Positions 7,798 through 17,812 of a stretch of 64,000 nt of DNA are shown piece by piece. Position 1 is the stretch's first letter. Each line of letters begins with the position of its first letter. A model generated the notes under the pieces. That model ran no database searches and was not told the origin of the DNA. It saw only the letters and a program-made list of their open reading frames with translations. Location of the stretch: the NCBI GenBank assembly GCA_947365805.1, contig CANAZY010000002.1, forward strand, positions 1-64,000, read 5' to 3'. This DNA comes from an uncultured Clostridium sp. GTDB taxonomy: Bacteria; Bacillota; Clostridia; TANB77; CAG-508. The translations under genes and the position numbers were made by a program.

Positions 7798-8866
7798 TTA
7801 TTTCTCTAACCATAGGTTATATAGGCACATATTTCTGTCTATATAACCGCTTACTAACTAATACCATTGTAGATAAATAGTACTGCTCTTTCAAATCTTC
7901 AACATTTAGTTCCCACACTTTGCGACCTTCGCTAGCATTAATCCAAATACGATTAACAAAGTTTGGATATGTGATTTTATTTTCTGCAATACATAACTGG
8001 GCTGCTCCACTAGGCGCATCTATATTTTTCTTAGCATCTAAGCATATCTTCTTATATGGTGTTAAGTCTATCTTCTTAGCTGATACATAACCACAAATTG
8101 TAGATTCATTTCCATTAGCTATAAAGTATATATACTCATCTTTCTGCTCTGGCTGAATAACTGTTTGATATCCATCTGTTACAGGATGATTTTCCCATTC
8201 TATCACTCCTGTATTTTTTCCATCTTTTATAAGATAGGTTCTATTGTCTGTTTTTATAGTTATTACATTACTTTCTAATATTTCCCCATTCTTATATTCA
8301 GCTATTACTTTTACTCTATGGTTTGATTCTGGCTCTAATCCTTCTTTTGTATATTCATCTTCTAATTTCATAATCTCTTCATCATCTATTATATAAGTGT
8401 ACTTTGCTATTTCATCTTTATTATATATATAAGAAAGTTTTATCGTAAATGAACTTGTTCCGATATATGGTACAATAATTGCAATTGCCTTTTCTTTTCC
8501 TAAACTTATCCCTATTTTAGGGACACTACGATCAAGTTGAAATCTATAGTCATCTACTATTACAATATCATCATCTACTACCATTCCATTTTCTCGAATT
8601 TTTTTATTAATATATTCTGTTTCATTATATGTGCTATCTATCAGTTTATCTGCTTGTAAATCTAACAATACAAGCTCTAATTTTTCTCTTGCTTGCTGTT
8701 GTTTTGTTTGCAAATTTGCCTGTTGTGCCAACTGAAAAATTCCTCGTTCTCCTATTGTAAAACTAATCGTAATTCCCGCTAAAATTAATAATACAATAAT
8801 TGTTATTATTAGTGCAATTAATGTGATTCCTTTTTTAGCTCTCATATTCTTTGGTTTTCCTTCCAT
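7798..8866 (-). CDS. Prepilin-like surface protein, paralogue of the downstream gene, extended by a +1 shift at CGG
   Basis: The N-terminus KKGITLIALIITIIVLLILAGITI is a prepilin-type anchor, followed by a coiled region, an FN3-like domain (VPYIGTSSFTIKLSYIYN) and a C-terminal carbohydrate-binding-like region. Read conventionally it stops after RLYRQKYVPI. Skipping the C of CGG at 7847-7849 instead gives a new tail ending in CLYNLWLEK, matching the paralogue tail VYNLWLEK, and the stop at 7798-7800 then lies 24 nt before the next start. This is internal evidence that the shifted product is the real one. Start supported by AAGGAAG. Confidence 0.8.
7847..7849 (-). other. CGG +1 shift site 4 (prepilin-like)
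   Basis: Minus strand AAG CGG TTA. Skipping C gives AAG GGT TAT, Lys-Gly-Tyr, leading to the paralogue-type C-terminus. Confidence 0.85.
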
Positions 8867-9064
8867 TTTTTCTTCCTTTATTGTTTCTTATTTTATCATA
8901 AGTATACTCGTATGTTAAGCAAATTATATATTACCGTTTGGTTAAAGTCAATTCTATTTTTATTATTTTAGTAAAGTTTTGTTTTCTGTTTTTTGAATAT
9001 TTTACTAATATTTTTCTTTTGTATGATATAATAAGATTAGAATCAAAAGGAGATTTTATAGAAT

Positions 9065-9700
9065 ATGAAAAATTATTATGAAATACTAGAAGTGGATATT
9101 CACGCTTCTAAAGAAGTAATTGATAAAGCATTTAAGGTTCTAGCTAAAAAGTATCATCCAGATACTCAAGATGATGCGAAAAAAGCTTGGGCAGAAGAAC
9201 AGTTTAAGATACTAAATGAAGCTTATGAGGTTTTATCAGATGAAACCAAAAGAGAAGAATATACGAAAGAATTAGAATTTGATAAAAATGGTCAACTAAA
9301 TGCATTAATGTTAAAAAATGCTGATTTAGAAATTCAAATAGAAAACTTACAAATTGAATTAGAAACATTAAAACATACTTCTAATTTCCAGTCTTCTTAT
9401 ACAGATACTTATCAGCCTAACTATGAGAGCCAAACACAATATCAATCTAATAAAAATGTTAATACTTATTATACACAACCTAAATCTGCTGTAAAAAAAG
9501 AAGAACCCATTTACTATGAATCTTATTATCATCCCATAAGAACCAAATTGAAAAGTTTGCTTGCTTTTTGCATAACCATTTTAATTGTTATTTTTATTGG
9601 ATTTATAATTTGGAAAATTCCTTACACTCATAATCTATTAATAGATTTTTACAAAAGCAATTCTGTTATCCAATCTTTTTTTAAATTATTCTATTGGTAA
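9065..9700 (+). CDS. J-domain membrane protein
   Basis: 211 residues. Residues 1-70 are a J domain (MKNYYEILEVDIHASKEVID, with HPD in KKYHPDTQDD), which recruits and stimulates DnaK. A coiled segment (about 80-105) and a Tyr/Gln/Ser-rich linker follow, then one membrane span near 165-185 (LLAFCITILIVIFIGFIIW). It lacks the Gly/Phe and zinc domains of DnaJ, so it is a membrane-tethered type III J protein. Ribosome binding site AAAAGGAG. Confidence 0.8.
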   Translation: MKNYYEILEVDIHASKEVIDKAFKVLAKKYHPDTQDDAKKAWAEEQFKILNEAYEVLSDETKREEYTKELEFDKNGQLNALMLKNADLEIQIENLQIELETLKHTSNFQSSYTDTYQPNYESQTQYQSNKNVNTYYTQPKSAVKKEEPIYYESYYHPIRTKLKSLLAFCITILIVIFIGFIIWKIPYTHNLLIDFYKSNSVIQSFFKLFYW

Positions 9701-9772
9701 AACTTAACATATATATTTCTGGTTAATTTATACCTCCTGATGCTATATTATCTATGAAAGGATGGTAAATAT

Positions 9773-10096
9773 ATGGCATTGGATTATAAATTAATTGGTT
9801 CTAGATTAAAACAAGCAAGATTAGAAAAGAAATTAACACAAGAAAATTTAGCAGAAAAATTAGATGTTTCAATTGCTTTTTTAAGTCGTGTAGAACGTGG
9901 AAGTCTTGATATTAGTTTAAAAAGATTATCTCAAATTTGTGAATTACTTCATGTTACAGAAGGTGCTATTTTAAATGGTACTTCTACAACATCACATAAT
10001 TATTTAAATGAGGATTTTGTTTCTTTGTTAAAAGATTGTCCACCAGAAAAACTGAAACTAATTTACGAGCTTGCAAAAGTTATCGTTGAAAATTAA
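9773..10096 (+). CDS. XRE-family transcriptional regulator
   Basis: 107 residues. The Cro/C1 helix-turn-helix is at about 8-65 (GSRLKQARLEKKLTQENLAEKLDVSIAFLSRVERG), followed by a short helical C-terminus. Ribosome binding site GAAAGGATGG. No divergent target gene is evident. A long hairpin terminator follows. Confidence 0.85.
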   Translation: MALDYKLIGSRLKQARLEKKLTQENLAEKLDVSIAFLSRVERGSLDISLKRLSQICELLHVTEGAILNGTSTTSHNYLNEDFVSLLKDCPPEKLKLIYELAKVIVEN

Positions 10097-10119
10097 AATT
10101 TAATTTAAAAAAATAAAAC

Positions 10120-10180
10120 ATCTTCCTAAAAAAATGATTTGGTAGGTCGAACTCACTTTTTTAGGAAGATATTTTATTTT
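10120..10180. terminator. Bidirectional terminator between XRE gene and metK
   Basis: A 14-bp stem, ATCTTCCTAAAAAA (10120-10133) with TTTTTTAGGAAGAT (10157-10170), flanked by A- and T-rich runs. Convergent genes on both sides. Confidence 0.8.
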
Positions 10181-10195
10181 TTCTGGAATATTATT

Positions 10196-11338
10196 CTAAA
10201 TTTTAATAATTCTTTCCCAAGGTAAATCATCTTTACCGAAATGACCATAATTGGTCGTTTTGGTATAAATTGGACTACGAAGTCCTAAGTATTCCATAAT
10301 CCCCCTTGGTGTTAATTCAAATCGATTATAAATTAGCTTCACAATTTGTTCTTCTGGAATCGTCCCTGTTCCAAATGTATGCACGTAAATCGATACCGGT
10401 TTTGCAACACCGATTGCATAAGAAAACTGTATTTCACATTTGGTTGCATAACCATTTGCTACAATATTTTTTGCAATAAATCTTGCCATATAAGCAGCAG
10501 ACCTGTCTACTTTTGTTGGGTCTTTTCCTGAAAAAGCTCCACCACCATGGCGACTATATCCTCCATATGTATCAACAATAATTTTTCTTCCTGTTAAACC
10601 ACTATCTCCTAAAGGTCCTCCTATTACAAATCTCCCAGTAGGATTAATATAATACTTTGTTTCATTATCTAATAGTTCTTCTGGAATAACTTCTCTTATT
10701 ACGTTTTGAATAACATCTTCCCTTAGTGTTTCTAAATCTACTTCTTCCTTATGTTGAGTAGATATAACAACAGCATCCACTCTTACTGGTTTGTCCCCTT
10801 TATATTCTATAGTTACTTGTGTTTTTCCATCTGGTCGTAAATATGGAATAATGCCTTCTTTTCGAACATAAGATAAACGTTTAGAAAGAGCATGTGCTAA
10901 GAAAATAGGAAGTGGCATATACGCATCTGTTTCATTACATGCAAATCCAAACATAATTCCTTGGTCTCCTGCTCCTTCTGATGTAAGTTTCTCCCCTTCT
11001 TTTTGTTCTAAAGAAGCATCTACTCCCATAGCAATATCTGGTGATTGTTTACTCATATTAACATGAACTTTACATGTTCTATAATCTATATCTGTATCTG
11101 CATTATCATAACCAACCTCTCTAATTGCACTTCTTGCAATCTCTTCAATGTTAATATCAGCGTTTGATGTAATTTCCCCAGTAATTACTACTTCCCCTTT
11201 TCCTGCTACTGTCTCACATGCTACTCTAGAATATGGATCTTTTGCTAAACATGCATCTAATACACTGTCTGATATATAATCACATAATTTATCTGGATGT
11301 CCCTCTGTTACACTTTCACTTGTAAATAATTTTCTCAT
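10196..11338 (-). CDS. metK: S-adenosylmethionine synthetase MetK
   Basis: Makes SAM from methionine and ATP. The start at 11338 ([20 protein letters not shown]) is chosen because AGGAAG lies 6 nt upstream and it matches the family N-terminus; an in-frame extension upstream has no support. Motifs: [17 protein letters not shown] (ATP binding), [16 protein letters not shown] (P-loop-like). 380 residues, normal. A SAM-I riboswitch and terminator precede it on the same strand. Confidence 0.97.
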   Translation of the reverse strand: MRKLFTSESVTEGHPDKLCDYISDSVLDACLAKDPYSRVACETVAGKGEVVITGEITSNADINIEEIARSAIREVGYDNADTDIDYRTCKVHVNMSKQSPDIAMGVDASLEQKEGEKLTSEGAGDQGIMFGFACNETDAYMPLPIFLAHALSKRLSYVRKEGIIPYLRPDGKTQVTIEYKGDKPVRVDAVVISTQHKEEVDLETLREDVIQNVIREVIPEELLDNETKYYINPTGRFVIGGPLGDSGLTGRKIIVDTYGGYSRHGGGAFSGKDPTKVDRSAAYMARFIAKNIVANGYATKCEIQFSYAIGVAKPVSIYVHTFGTGTIPEEQIVKLIYNRFELTPRGIMEYLGLRSPIYTKTTNYGHFGKDDLPWERIIKI

Positions 11339-11382
11339 TTCTTGCTTCCTCATTTCTTCGTTTATCCTTGTATCTTTTCGGA

Positions 11383-11403
11383 CGAGCACTGCTCGCCCCT
11401 ACA
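11383..11403. repeat. Intergenic palindrome (degenerate copy of the TCGACCCC-type family)
   Basis: CGAGCA-C-TGCTCG followed by CCCCTACA. The CCCCTACA tail is shared with the copies at 50169, 56247 and 60591. Confidence 0.4.
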
Positions 11404-11492
11404 TTTTCCCTTTCATAGCTAACTATAATTGTACAGAAAAGGCCCCTTTACTCAAGGGGGTTGTCACCATAGGTGACTAGGGATTCTATAAA

Positions 11493-11519
11493 TAAAAACC
11501 CCTGCTTCAAGCAAAGGTT
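11493..11519 (-). terminator. Expression-platform terminator of the SAM riboswitch
   Basis: Minus strand AACC-TT-TGCTT-GA-AGCA-GG-GGTT then TTTTTATTT, located directly after the riboswitch aptamer and before metK. Confidence 0.75.
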
Positions 11520-11550
11520 CTTACTTCATTTTATTATTTAACAAATAAAA

Positions 11551-11652
11551 TCATCATTCAAAGCTTTGCTTTGTCGGTCTTAGCACCTTACTTAATTATA
11601 GGTTGCTGTGGAGTCATTAAGCCGAATCTCTCGTCCACTCTTGATAATTATT
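11551..11652 (-). promoter_or_regulatory. SAM-I (S-box) riboswitch upstream of metK
   Basis: Minus strand shows the S-box landmarks in order: TTATCAAGAG, GGCTTAATGA, CAGCAACC, AAGGTGCTAA, ACC-GACAAAGC, and a closing GATGA. High SAM is expected to favour the downstream terminator and shut off metK. Boundaries are approximate. It also follows rplQ directly, so it may start from its own promoter or read through. Confidence 0.93.
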
Positions 11653-11666
11653 TAATTTTCTAAATC

Positions 11667-12191
11667 TTATAATAATTCTAAGATGGCCATTGGAGCATTA
11701 TCTCCTTTTCTTGGACCAACTTTAACGATTCTTGTATATCCACCAATATTATTTGTATATTTTGGTGCAATCTCGTTAAATAATTTTCCTGGTAAATCAA
11801 CATTTTTACCATCTTCATCTTTTACTTTATTTACCATTTTCATGATTTTCTTTCTAGCATTTAATCTAGATGGCATATCTTTTTGTCTTGAAACTGTTTT
11901 TTCTTCTTTTACTACTTTTAAGTATTCTTTACCATTTTTACTTGTAGCTTTTACAGTTTCTTTATTTCCTTTTGCATCTAATTTTGCTGTAATAACTTTT
12001 GCATCTACCATTTCAAAGTTATCTTTTTCTTTTACAGCAAGTGATACGATACTATCAACAATTGCTTTTACTTCTTTTGCTCTTGTTTCAGTTGTAACAA
12101 TTTTTCCACGAAGGATTACATCTGTTGTTAACGCTTTAAGCATTGCTAACCTTTGATCGGTTGGTCTTCCTAATTTTCTATTTCTTGCCAC
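11667..12191 (-). CDS. rplQ: 50S ribosomal protein L17
   Basis: Last gene of the alpha cluster. The GTG start at 12191 ([18 protein letters not shown]) is preferred over the upstream ATG because GAGGTG lies 6 nt before it. It is 174 residues, longer than the usual 115-130, because of a Lys-rich central insertion (about 65-100: [20 protein letters not shown]). The conserved C-terminus [20 protein letters not shown] is present. Confidence 0.95.
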   Translation of the reverse strand: MARNRKLGRPTDQRLAMLKALTTDVILRGKIVTTETRAKEVKAIVDSIVSLAVKEKDNFEMVDAKVITAKLDAKGNKETVKATSKNGKEYLKVVKEEKTVSRQKDMPSRLNARKKIMKMVNKVKDEDGKNVDLPGKLFNEIAPKYTNNIGGYTRIVKVGPRKGDNAPMAILELL

Positions 12192-12206
12192 TTTTTTCAC
12201 CTCTTT

Positions 12207-12225
12207 CAAAATTCGAAGAATTTTG
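12207..12225. repeat. CAAAATTC-GAA-GAATTTTG hairpin repeat upstream of rplQ
   Basis: A perfect 8-bp inverted repeat with a 3-nt loop, 5 nt upstream of the ribosome binding site on the minus strand. Identical copies are at 21189, 23740 and 41287. Confidence 0.75.
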
Positions 12226-12263
12226 TATTCTTCATTTTTTACTTTTTACTTTTCAGTAAGCCA

Positions 12264-13211
12264 TTAATCTTCTTCTTTGGCAAAATCTAACCCTAAAGAA
12301 TGTAATTTATTGGTAACTTCATCTAACGATTTCTTTCCTAGATTTCTTACTTTCATCATATCTTCTTCGGTTTTATTTGCTAAGTCTTCTACTGTTGAAA
12401 TTCCTGCTCTTTTTAAGCAGTTAAATGAACGAACAGATAATTCTAAGTCTTCAATTGACATTTCTAATACTTTTTCTTTCTTAGACTCTTCTTTTTCAAC
12501 CATTACTTGTGTATTTTTAGTTGCTTCTGAAAGATCAATAAATAATTCTAAATGTCCTGTCATAACTTTTGCAGCAAGGCTTAAAGCTTCATCTGCTTTT
12601 AAGCTTCCATCTGTCCATACTTCGATAATTAATTTATCAAAATCTACCATTTGTCCTACTCTAGTATTTTCTACTGAGTAATTTACTTTTTTTACTGGTG
12701 TAAAGATAGAATCAATTGGTAATACTGAGATATCTTGGTTTGGCTTTTTATTTTTAGCAGCTCCATTATATCCTCTTCCTTTTTCAACTGTCATTTCCAT
12801 TTTAAGGCTTCCACCTTCCGAAACAGTTGCTATATGTAAATCTGGATTTAATACTTCTACAGAGCTATCTGTAATAATATCAGCTGCTGTTACTTCGCCT
12901 TCTCCTTTAAAATCAATTCTTATCATTTTTTCTTCATTATCAAATGTTTTTAATCTTACATTTTTCAAATTTAGAATCATTTCTGGTACATCTTCTACTA
13001 CATTTGGTATGGTAGAGAATTCATGCACTACTCCATCAATTTTTACACTGGTAATAGCGCTTCCTGGAAGTGATGAAAGTAGGATTCTTCTTAATGAATT
13101 TCCTATTGTTACACCATATCCACGCTCTAATGGTTCACAAACAAATTTTGCATAATTACTATCCTCATTTATTTCTAAACATTCAATATTTGGCTTTTCA
13201 AATTCTATCAT
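12264..13211 (-). CDS. rpoA: RNA polymerase alpha subunit
   Basis: 315 residues. The alpha-NTD ([22 protein letters not shown]) drives dimerisation and core assembly. The alpha-CTD (about 245-310, [20 protein letters not shown]) has two helix-hairpin-helix elements for UP-element and activator contacts. Normal position between rpsD and rplQ. Confidence 0.98.
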   Translation of the reverse strand: MIEFEKPNIECLEINEDSNYAKFVCEPLERGYGVTIGNSLRRILLSSLPGSAITSVKIDGVVHEFSTIPNVVEDVPEMILNLKNVRLKTFDNEEKMIRIDFKGEGEVTAADIITDSSVEVLNPDLHIATVSEGGSLKMEMTVEKGRGYNGAAKNKKPNQDISVLPIDSIFTPVKKVNYSVENTRVGQMVDFDKLIIEVWTDGSLKADEALSLAAKVMTGHLELFIDLSEATKNTQVMVEKEESKKEKVLEMSIEDLELSVRSFNCLKRAGISTVEDLANKTEEDMMKVRNLGKKSLDEVTNKLHSLGLDFAKEED

Positions 13212-13262
13212 TTTTACCTCCCAATTACTTTAGGAACTTTCTTTCGTTCCCCTCACTTACTA

Positions 13263-13889
13263 CTATTTAGAGTATAACTCAACGATTAAGTGTTCTTGTA
13301 CTGGTAAGTCGATATCTTCTCTTGCTGCAAGTCTTAATACTTTTCCACCTAATTTTTCGGCATTTTTTTCTAGCCATGCAGGTACAGGTCTTGCAGAATT
13401 TGCTTCCACGTTTGCTTTAATAACTCCCTTATCTTTTTTTGATTCTCTTACAGCTATTTCATCTCCTGCTTTTACTAAGTAAGAAGCAATGTCAACTTTT
13501 TTACCATTTACTTCGAATAATCCATGGTTTACAAGTTGTCTTGCTTGTGCTCTTGAAGTACCAAATCCTAAACGATAAACGATATTGTCTAATCTACTTT
13601 CTAATACTTGAAGTAAGTTTTCACCAGTAATTCCTTTTTTATTAGAAGCCATTTCAAAATATTTTCTAAATTGTTTTTCTCCTACTCCGTAGAATGATTT
13701 TGTTTTTTGTTTTTCTCTTAATTGAGTACCATATTCAGAAAGCTTAGCTTTCTTTTGTCCATGTTGTCCTGGTCCATAATTTCTTCTAGAAACAGAACAT
13801 TTATCAGAATAACATCTTTCACCTTTTAAGAAAAGTTTTTGACCTTCTCTACGGCAAATACGACATTGTTCATCTTTATATCTTGCCAT
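13263..13889 (-). CDS. rpsD: 30S ribosomal protein S4
   Basis: 208 residues with an N-terminal zinc-type Cys cluster (CRICRREGQ ... CYSDKC), and an S4 RNA-binding domain near 95-160 ([20 protein letters not shown]). Located between rpsK and rpoA as is usual for Clostridia. Confidence 0.97.
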   Translation of the reverse strand: MARYKDEQCRICRREGQKLFLKGERCYSDKCSVSRRNYGPGQHGQKKAKLSEYGTQLREKQKTKSFYGVGEKQFRKYFEMASNKKGITGENLLQVLESRLDNIVYRLGFGTSRAQARQLVNHGLFEVNGKKVDIASYLVKAGDEIAVRESKKDKGVIKANVEANSARPVPAWLEKNAEKLGGKVLRLAAREDIDLPVQEHLIVELYSK

Positions 13890-13960
13890 TTTATTTCTCC
13901 TTTCAATAAAATCTACTTTTCACTTTTCACTTTTCGATTTTCACTCGTGCAAAGCACATA

Positions 13961-14359
13961 CTATACTCTTCTTCTTTTTGGTGGTCTACATCCATTATGT
14001 GGGATTGGTGTTACATCTTTAATTGCACTTATTTCTAATCCAGCTGTTTGAAGAGAACGGATTGCTGCTTCACGACCAGAACCTGGTCCTTTTACGAATA
14101 CTTCTACAGTTTTTAATCCATGTTCCATAGCAGCTTTTGCAGCTGTTTCAGCAGCTTCTCCAGCAGCAAATGGTGTTGATTTTTTAGAACCTTTAAATCC
14201 TAATTCTCCAGCACTTGCCCAAGAAATTACATTTCCTTGAGTATCGGTAATGCTAACAATTGTATTGTTAAAGCTTGAATGAATGTGTGCAGCACCTTTT
14301 TCAATATTTTTTCTATTTCTTCTAGGTGTTTTCTTTGCTACAGTTTTTTTATTAGCCAT
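13961..14359 (-). CDS. rpsK: 30S ribosomal protein S11
   Basis: 132 residues. Conserved core [20 protein letters not shown] and C-terminus [15 protein letters not shown]. Ribosome binding site AGGAGG. Confidence 0.97.
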   Translation of the reverse strand: MANKKTVAKKTPRRNRKNIEKGAAHIHSSFNNTIVSITDTQGNVISWASAGELGFKGSKKSTPFAAGEAAETAAKAAMEHGLKTVEVFVKGPGSGREAAIRSLQTAGLEISAIKDVTPIPHNGCRPPKRRRV

Positions 14360-14375
14360 TTGGTTCTATACCTCC

Positions 14376-14744
14376 TTATTTCTTACTTTTACTTACTAAT
14401 TTTCTTGGACCTTTTCTTGTACGGGCATTTGTTTTTGTTCTTTGTCCTCTTACAGGTAGTCCTCTTCTATGTCTTAATCCTCTATAACATCCGATTTCTG
14501 TTAGTCTTTTAATATTTAAAGCTACTTCTCTTCTTAAGTCACCTTCTACTTTGTATTCTTCATCCATAACTTTTCTAATACTATTAACTTGTTCGTCTGT
14601 TAAATCTTTTACTCTTGTGTCTGGATTTACCCCAGCTTTTTCTAGTATTTTTCTTGAGCTTGATACACCAATTCCATAGATGTATGTAAGTCCAATTTCT
14701 ACTCTTTTTTCTCTAGGTAAATCAATTCCTGCTATACGAGCCAT
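14376..14744 (-). CDS. rpsM: 30S ribosomal protein S13
   Basis: The start at 14744 ([20 protein letters not shown]) follows GGAGG; an upstream in-frame ATG is within the leader. 122 residues, with the C-terminal [18 protein letters not shown] basic tail that reaches the decoding centre. Confidence 0.97.
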   Translation of the reverse strand: MARIAGIDLPREKRVEIGLTYIYGIGVSSSRKILEKAGVNPDTRVKDLTDEQVNSIRKVMDEEYKVEGDLRREVALNIKRLTEIGCYRGLRHRRGLPVRGQRTKTNARTRKGPRKLVSKSKK

Positions 14745-14762
14745 AAATTTTAGCACCTCCAA

Positions 14763-14948
14763 ATTATATTTGTTCTTTGTTTTTTTTATTATGTTTGTCT
14801 CATATTTTAAATGAAATGTACTTACTTACATAAAAGTAAATAAGTAGTGTTTTAAAATATTTTGACGAGAAATGTATATAAACACAAAACTATTATTTCT
14901 TCAGCCGCTCATAAATAGTCTTGTGTTAATATCGATTGTAATTTAAAA
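14763..14948 (-). other. Structured 186-nt gap between rpmJ and rpsM
   Basis: These genes are normally nearly adjacent. The gap holds two long imperfect hairpins, TACTTACTTAC/GTAAATAAGTA and CACAAAACTATT/AATAGTCTTGTG (arms about 20-25 nt apart). There is no ORF. It may be an mRNA regulatory element or an inserted repeat. Confidence 0.5.
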
Positions 14949-15062
14949 TTAACCTTGTCTTTGTTTGTGTTTTGGATTTTCACAAATAACTCTAATTTTT
15001 CCTTTTCTTTTAATTACTTTGCATTTTTCGCAAATTGGTTTTACTGATGGTCTTACCTTCAC
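14949..15062 (-). CDS. rpmJ: 50S ribosomal protein L36
   Basis: 37 residues from a GTG start ([20 protein letters not shown]), chosen because GGAGGTG lies 7 nt upstream and the length is exactly the family length. Four zinc ligands are present: CEKC, C and H in [13 protein letters not shown]. Confidence 0.96.
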   Translation of the reverse strand: MKVRPSVKPICEKCKVIKRKGKIRVICENPKHKQRQG

Positions 15063-15127
15063 CTTTATCCACCTCCTGTAATTTTTTAAACTCTTTGGGT
15101 TAATATATGCATAAAAATAGATATAAT

Positions 15128-15346
15128 CTATTTTGCTCTCCATGTAATTCTTCCTTTTGATAAGTCATATGGGGATAATTCCACTTTCACCTTATCTCCT
15201 GGTAAGATTTTAATGTAGTTCATTCTAAGTTTTCCAGAAATATGGGCTAATATTTGATGTCCATTTTCTAACTCTACTTTAAAATTTGTATTTGGTAACG
15301 TCTCTACAACGGTTCCCTCTACTTCAATTACATCCTCTTTTGCCAA
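15128..15346 (-). CDS. infA: Translation initiation factor IF-1
   Basis: 72 residues with the OB fold [20 protein letters not shown] and [20 protein letters not shown]. Standard position between map and rpmJ. Confidence 0.97.
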   Translation of the reverse strand: MAKEDVIEVEGTVVETLPNTNFKVELENGHQILAHISGKLRMNYIKILPGDKVKVELSPYDLSKGRITWRAK

Positions 15347-15416
15347 TGTTTTTCACTCCTTAAATTTGTGATTTTTTTCATGTTTACACAATTAGCTTAT
15401 ATAGTATACAACAATT

Positions 15417-16187
15417 TTAAATGATTGTCAATATTTCTGGCTCTTTTTCTGTAATTAAAATTGTATTTTCATAGTGTGCTGCCAAACTTCCATCTTCTGT
15501 AATAATGGTCCACCCATCATCAAGTTCTAAAATGTCTGAATTTCCTTGTATTACCATTGGTTCTATTGCTAGAGTCATGCCAGGTTCAAGCTTTATTCCT
15601 TTTCCTGGTTTTCCATAGTTCGGAATCCCTGGATCTTCATGCATACTTCTTCCAATTCCATGCCCTTGGAATTCTTTTACCACGCTATAACCATTTCTTT
15701 CTACAAATGAACCAATAGCGTGACATACATCACCCAAACGATTGCCAGCACGTGCATATTTAATACCTTCGAAAAATGCTTGTTTTGTTATTTCCACTAA
15801 TCTTTTTGCTTCATTTGATACCTCTCCTACTAAATAGGTTCTTGCAGCATCTCCATGAAATCCATTTTTTTCTACCACTAAATCAACACTTACAATATCT
15901 CCATCTTTTATTTTTGTTCTTCCAGATGGGATACCATGAATAACTTCATCATTAATGGAAACACAAATAGAACCAGGAAAATCAGGTACCCCTTTTTGAT
16001 AACTAGGGTACCCTTTTTCTGCTGGAATTCCTCCATTTTCTCTAATTACTTTTTCTGCAATTTTATCTAACTCTAATGTTGTTATTCCTGGCTTAATTGC
16101 TTTTTCAATTTCTTTATGGACTAAGGCAGTTACACGGCAGGCTTCTCTCATTTGTTCAATTTCTCTTTTTGATTTAATATCTACCAA
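15417..16187 (-). CDS. map: Methionine aminopeptidase type I
   Basis: 256 residues, removes initiator Met. Metal ligands are visible in VSVDLVVEKNGFHGDAARTY, in GHGIGRSMHEDPGIPN, and in the later LAIEPMV and TEDGSLAAHYENT motifs. It begins 5 nt after adk. Confidence 0.96.
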   Translation of the reverse strand: MVDIKSKREIEQMREACRVTALVHKEIEKAIKPGITTLELDKIAEKVIRENGGIPAEKGYPSYQKGVPDFPGSICVSINDEVIHGIPSGRTKIKDGDIVSVDLVVEKNGFHGDAARTYLVGEVSNEAKRLVEITKQAFFEGIKYARAGNRLGDVCHAIGSFVERNGYSVVKEFQGHGIGRSMHEDPGIPNYGKPGKGIKLEPGMTLAIEPMVIQGNSDILELDDGWTIITEDGSLAAHYENTILITEKEPEILTII

Positions 16188-16192
16188 TTTAC

Positions 16193-16858
16193 TTACCCCT
16201 TTATTGATTCTACTACTTCTTTTGCTACATCTGCACCTAAATGGTTTGTTTTTGCGCTTACTTCTTCTGTTCTTAATACTCCTCTTGCTTCATAGTAATT
16301 TACTAATGGGCTTGTTTGTTCATCGTAAATTGCAAGTCTTTGTTTAATTGCATCCTCGCTTTTATCGTCTTCTCTTTGAACTAATTCCGCACCACATTTA
16401 TCACAAATTCCTTCTTCTTTTGGTGGATTCATTACAATGTTATAAGTTGCTTTACAAGCTTGATTAGAACATACTCTTCTTGTTAAAATTCTTTCTATAA
16501 TTTCCTCTCTTGGTGTTGTTAAATTAATAACCAAATCAATTTTATTTCCTTTTGTATCTAACATTTCATCTAATTTTTCTGCTTGTGCAATTGTTCTTGG
16601 GAAACCATCTAAAATAACTCCGTTTTTTGCATCATCTTCTTCTAAACGATTTGCAACCATTGGAACTGTTATCTCATCTGGAACTAATTGCCCATTTTTT
16701 ATATACTTATTAGCTTCAATACCAAGCTCCGTTTCTTCTTTTATATGTTTTCTAAAAATATCTCCTGTAGATACTTGAGGAATTCCTAATTTTTCACTTA
16801 AAATTCCTGCAACTGTTCCTTTTCCAGTACCTTGTGCACCTAGCATAATAATATTCAT
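16193..16858 (-). CDS. adk: Adenylate kinase
   Basis: About 221 residues from ATG 16858 (MNIIMLGAQGTGKGT, P-loop), chosen because AAGGAG is 11 nt upstream; an in-frame TTG at 16867 is too close to it. The LID domain is the zinc-binding type (CSNQACKATYN ... CDKCG). The usual neighbour secY is separated by 0.95 kb of inserted genes, and adk has its own promoter. Confidence 0.96.
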   Translation of the reverse strand: MNIIMLGAQGTGKGTVAGILSEKLGIPQVSTGDIFRKHIKEETELGIEANKYIKNGQLVPDEITVPMVANRLEEDDAKNGVILDGFPRTIAQAEKLDEMLDTKGNKIDLVINLTTPREEIIERILTRRVCSNQACKATYNIVMNPPKEEGICDKCGAELVQREDDKSEDAIKQRLAIYDEQTSPLVNYYEARGVLRTEEVSAKTNHLGADVAKEVVESIKG

Positions 16859-16914
16859 ATTCTTCAAACTCCTTATTAAATTATTTTTAGAGTGTCTAAA
16901 AAGACACCTTAAAT

Positions 16915-16943
16915 ACTATATAACTTTTTTAACAAATATTCAA
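16915..16943 (-). promoter_or_regulatory. Sigma-A promoter upstream of adk-map
   Basis: Minus strand TTGAAT (16938-16943), 17-nt spacer, TATAGT (16915-16920). A GTGTCT-TTTT-AGACAC hairpin follows in the leader. Confidence 0.6.
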
Positions 16944-16950
16944 GCTATTT

Positions 16951-17304
16951 TTAATTAATTTCTGTTATTTTTAAATCATATTTTTCTTCAAATACTTTCT
17001 TTTTTGCAATATATTCTTTTGTTTTATATCCTTTAACATCAATTACTTCTGTTGTATTATCATTATGAAATACAATAAAGTCTGCTTTATATTTAAGACC
17101 TGGTGCTAACATGAATATTGGTTGTAAACAAAACCCCTTTATATCATGTGCTTGCAATCTCATTTTTAAATCACAATAGTATTCCGCTTCCTTTTTACTA
17201 TCAAATGTATGTCCATCAACAGATGTTTTATTTGCTCTATATTTCGTTTTTCTTGTTGCTTTATTATTATATTCTTTATAATCTTCTACACTCCAATGTT
17301 CCAT
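16951..17304 (-). CDS. DUF1064 family protein (phage-type)
   Basis: 117 residues. TSVDGHTFDSKKEAEYYCDL and YKADFIVFHNDNTTEVIDVKG match the DUF1064 pattern, which looks like a small PD-(D/E)XK nuclease-like fold found in phage and integrated elements. Acidic D and the VIDVKG strand fit that fold. It sits inside the secY-adk interval, which is uninterrupted in most Firmicutes, so it is probably acquired. Confidence 0.75.
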   Translation of the reverse strand: MEHWSVEDYKEYNNKATRKTKYRANKTSVDGHTFDSKKEAEYYCDLKMRLQAHDIKGFCLQPIFMLAPGLKYKADFIVFHNDNTTEVIDVKGYKTKEYIAKKKVFEEKYDLKITEIN

Positions 17305-17483
17305 CTTAATCCCTCTTTATTTCTTTATCCTTTGTCCAATCATATCATAAAAATATTGAATTGTAAAATGATTTTATATCATTCGCCTTCCTTTTCAGTT
17401 GCACGATATTTTCGTGCAGTTGACTTAATTCTCTTTGTATATTTGTAATTATCAATAAGAATACAAATTATATTTTCCAATGT

Positions 17484-17512
17484 TTGCAAAACTTATGTAA
17501 ATATAGTATAAT
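17484..17512 (+). promoter_or_regulatory. Strong sigma-A promoter of the Cys-rich mini-gene
   Basis: TTGCAA (17484-17489), 17-nt spacer, TATAAT (17507-17512). A CAATTGAC-AA-GTCAATT palindrome lies just after the expected start site and could be an operator. Confidence 0.7.
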
Positions 17513-17557
17513 GTTGTAGATACAATTGACAAGTCAATTTGTAAAGGAGGTTTTACA

Positions 17558-17761
17558 ATGAAGAATTTCAGTAAAAAAAGTAATAACGTGGAACGGTGGG
17601 AATCAAAACAGAAAAAGCGTTATGACACATGTTTCAAAAATCGGCAGCAACACTTTCTGTCTTACAAACAATCAAGTGACGTTAAACTTATTTACAGTTC
17701 ATGCCCATCCCCTAAAACATGTCCTCATCGTAATATCTGTATACGCCAAAGTTGTTATTAG
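17558..17761 (+). CDS. Orphan 67-residue basic Cys-containing protein with in-frame CGG codons
   Basis: The mini-gene has its own promoter, AAAGGAGG ribosome binding site and terminator. It is basic at the N-terminus and ends in a Cys cluster, SSCPSPKTCPHRNICIRQSC, that could bind metal. CGG is in phase at codon 13 (17594-17596) and at 17642-17644. Applying the +1 rule would carry the frame through the terminator, so straight reading is more likely here. Codon use includes CAG, CTG and CGC, unlike the neighbours. Read against the surrounding operon. Function unknown. Confidence 0.5.
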   Translation: MKNFSKKSNNVERWESKQKKRYDTCFKNRQQHFLSYKQSSDVKLIYSSCPSPKTCPHRNICIRQSCY

Positions 17762-17770
17762 TACCAAAAA

Positions 17771-17812
17771 GGACTTCGATACGCTATTTGAGTATCGGAG
17801 CCCTTTTATTTT
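17771..17812 (+). terminator. Terminator of the 67-residue mini-gene
   Basis: CGATAC (17777-17782) pairs with GTATCG (17792-17797) within a longer imperfect stem, then TTTTATTTTAATTT. It overlaps the secY stop. Confidence 0.8.
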
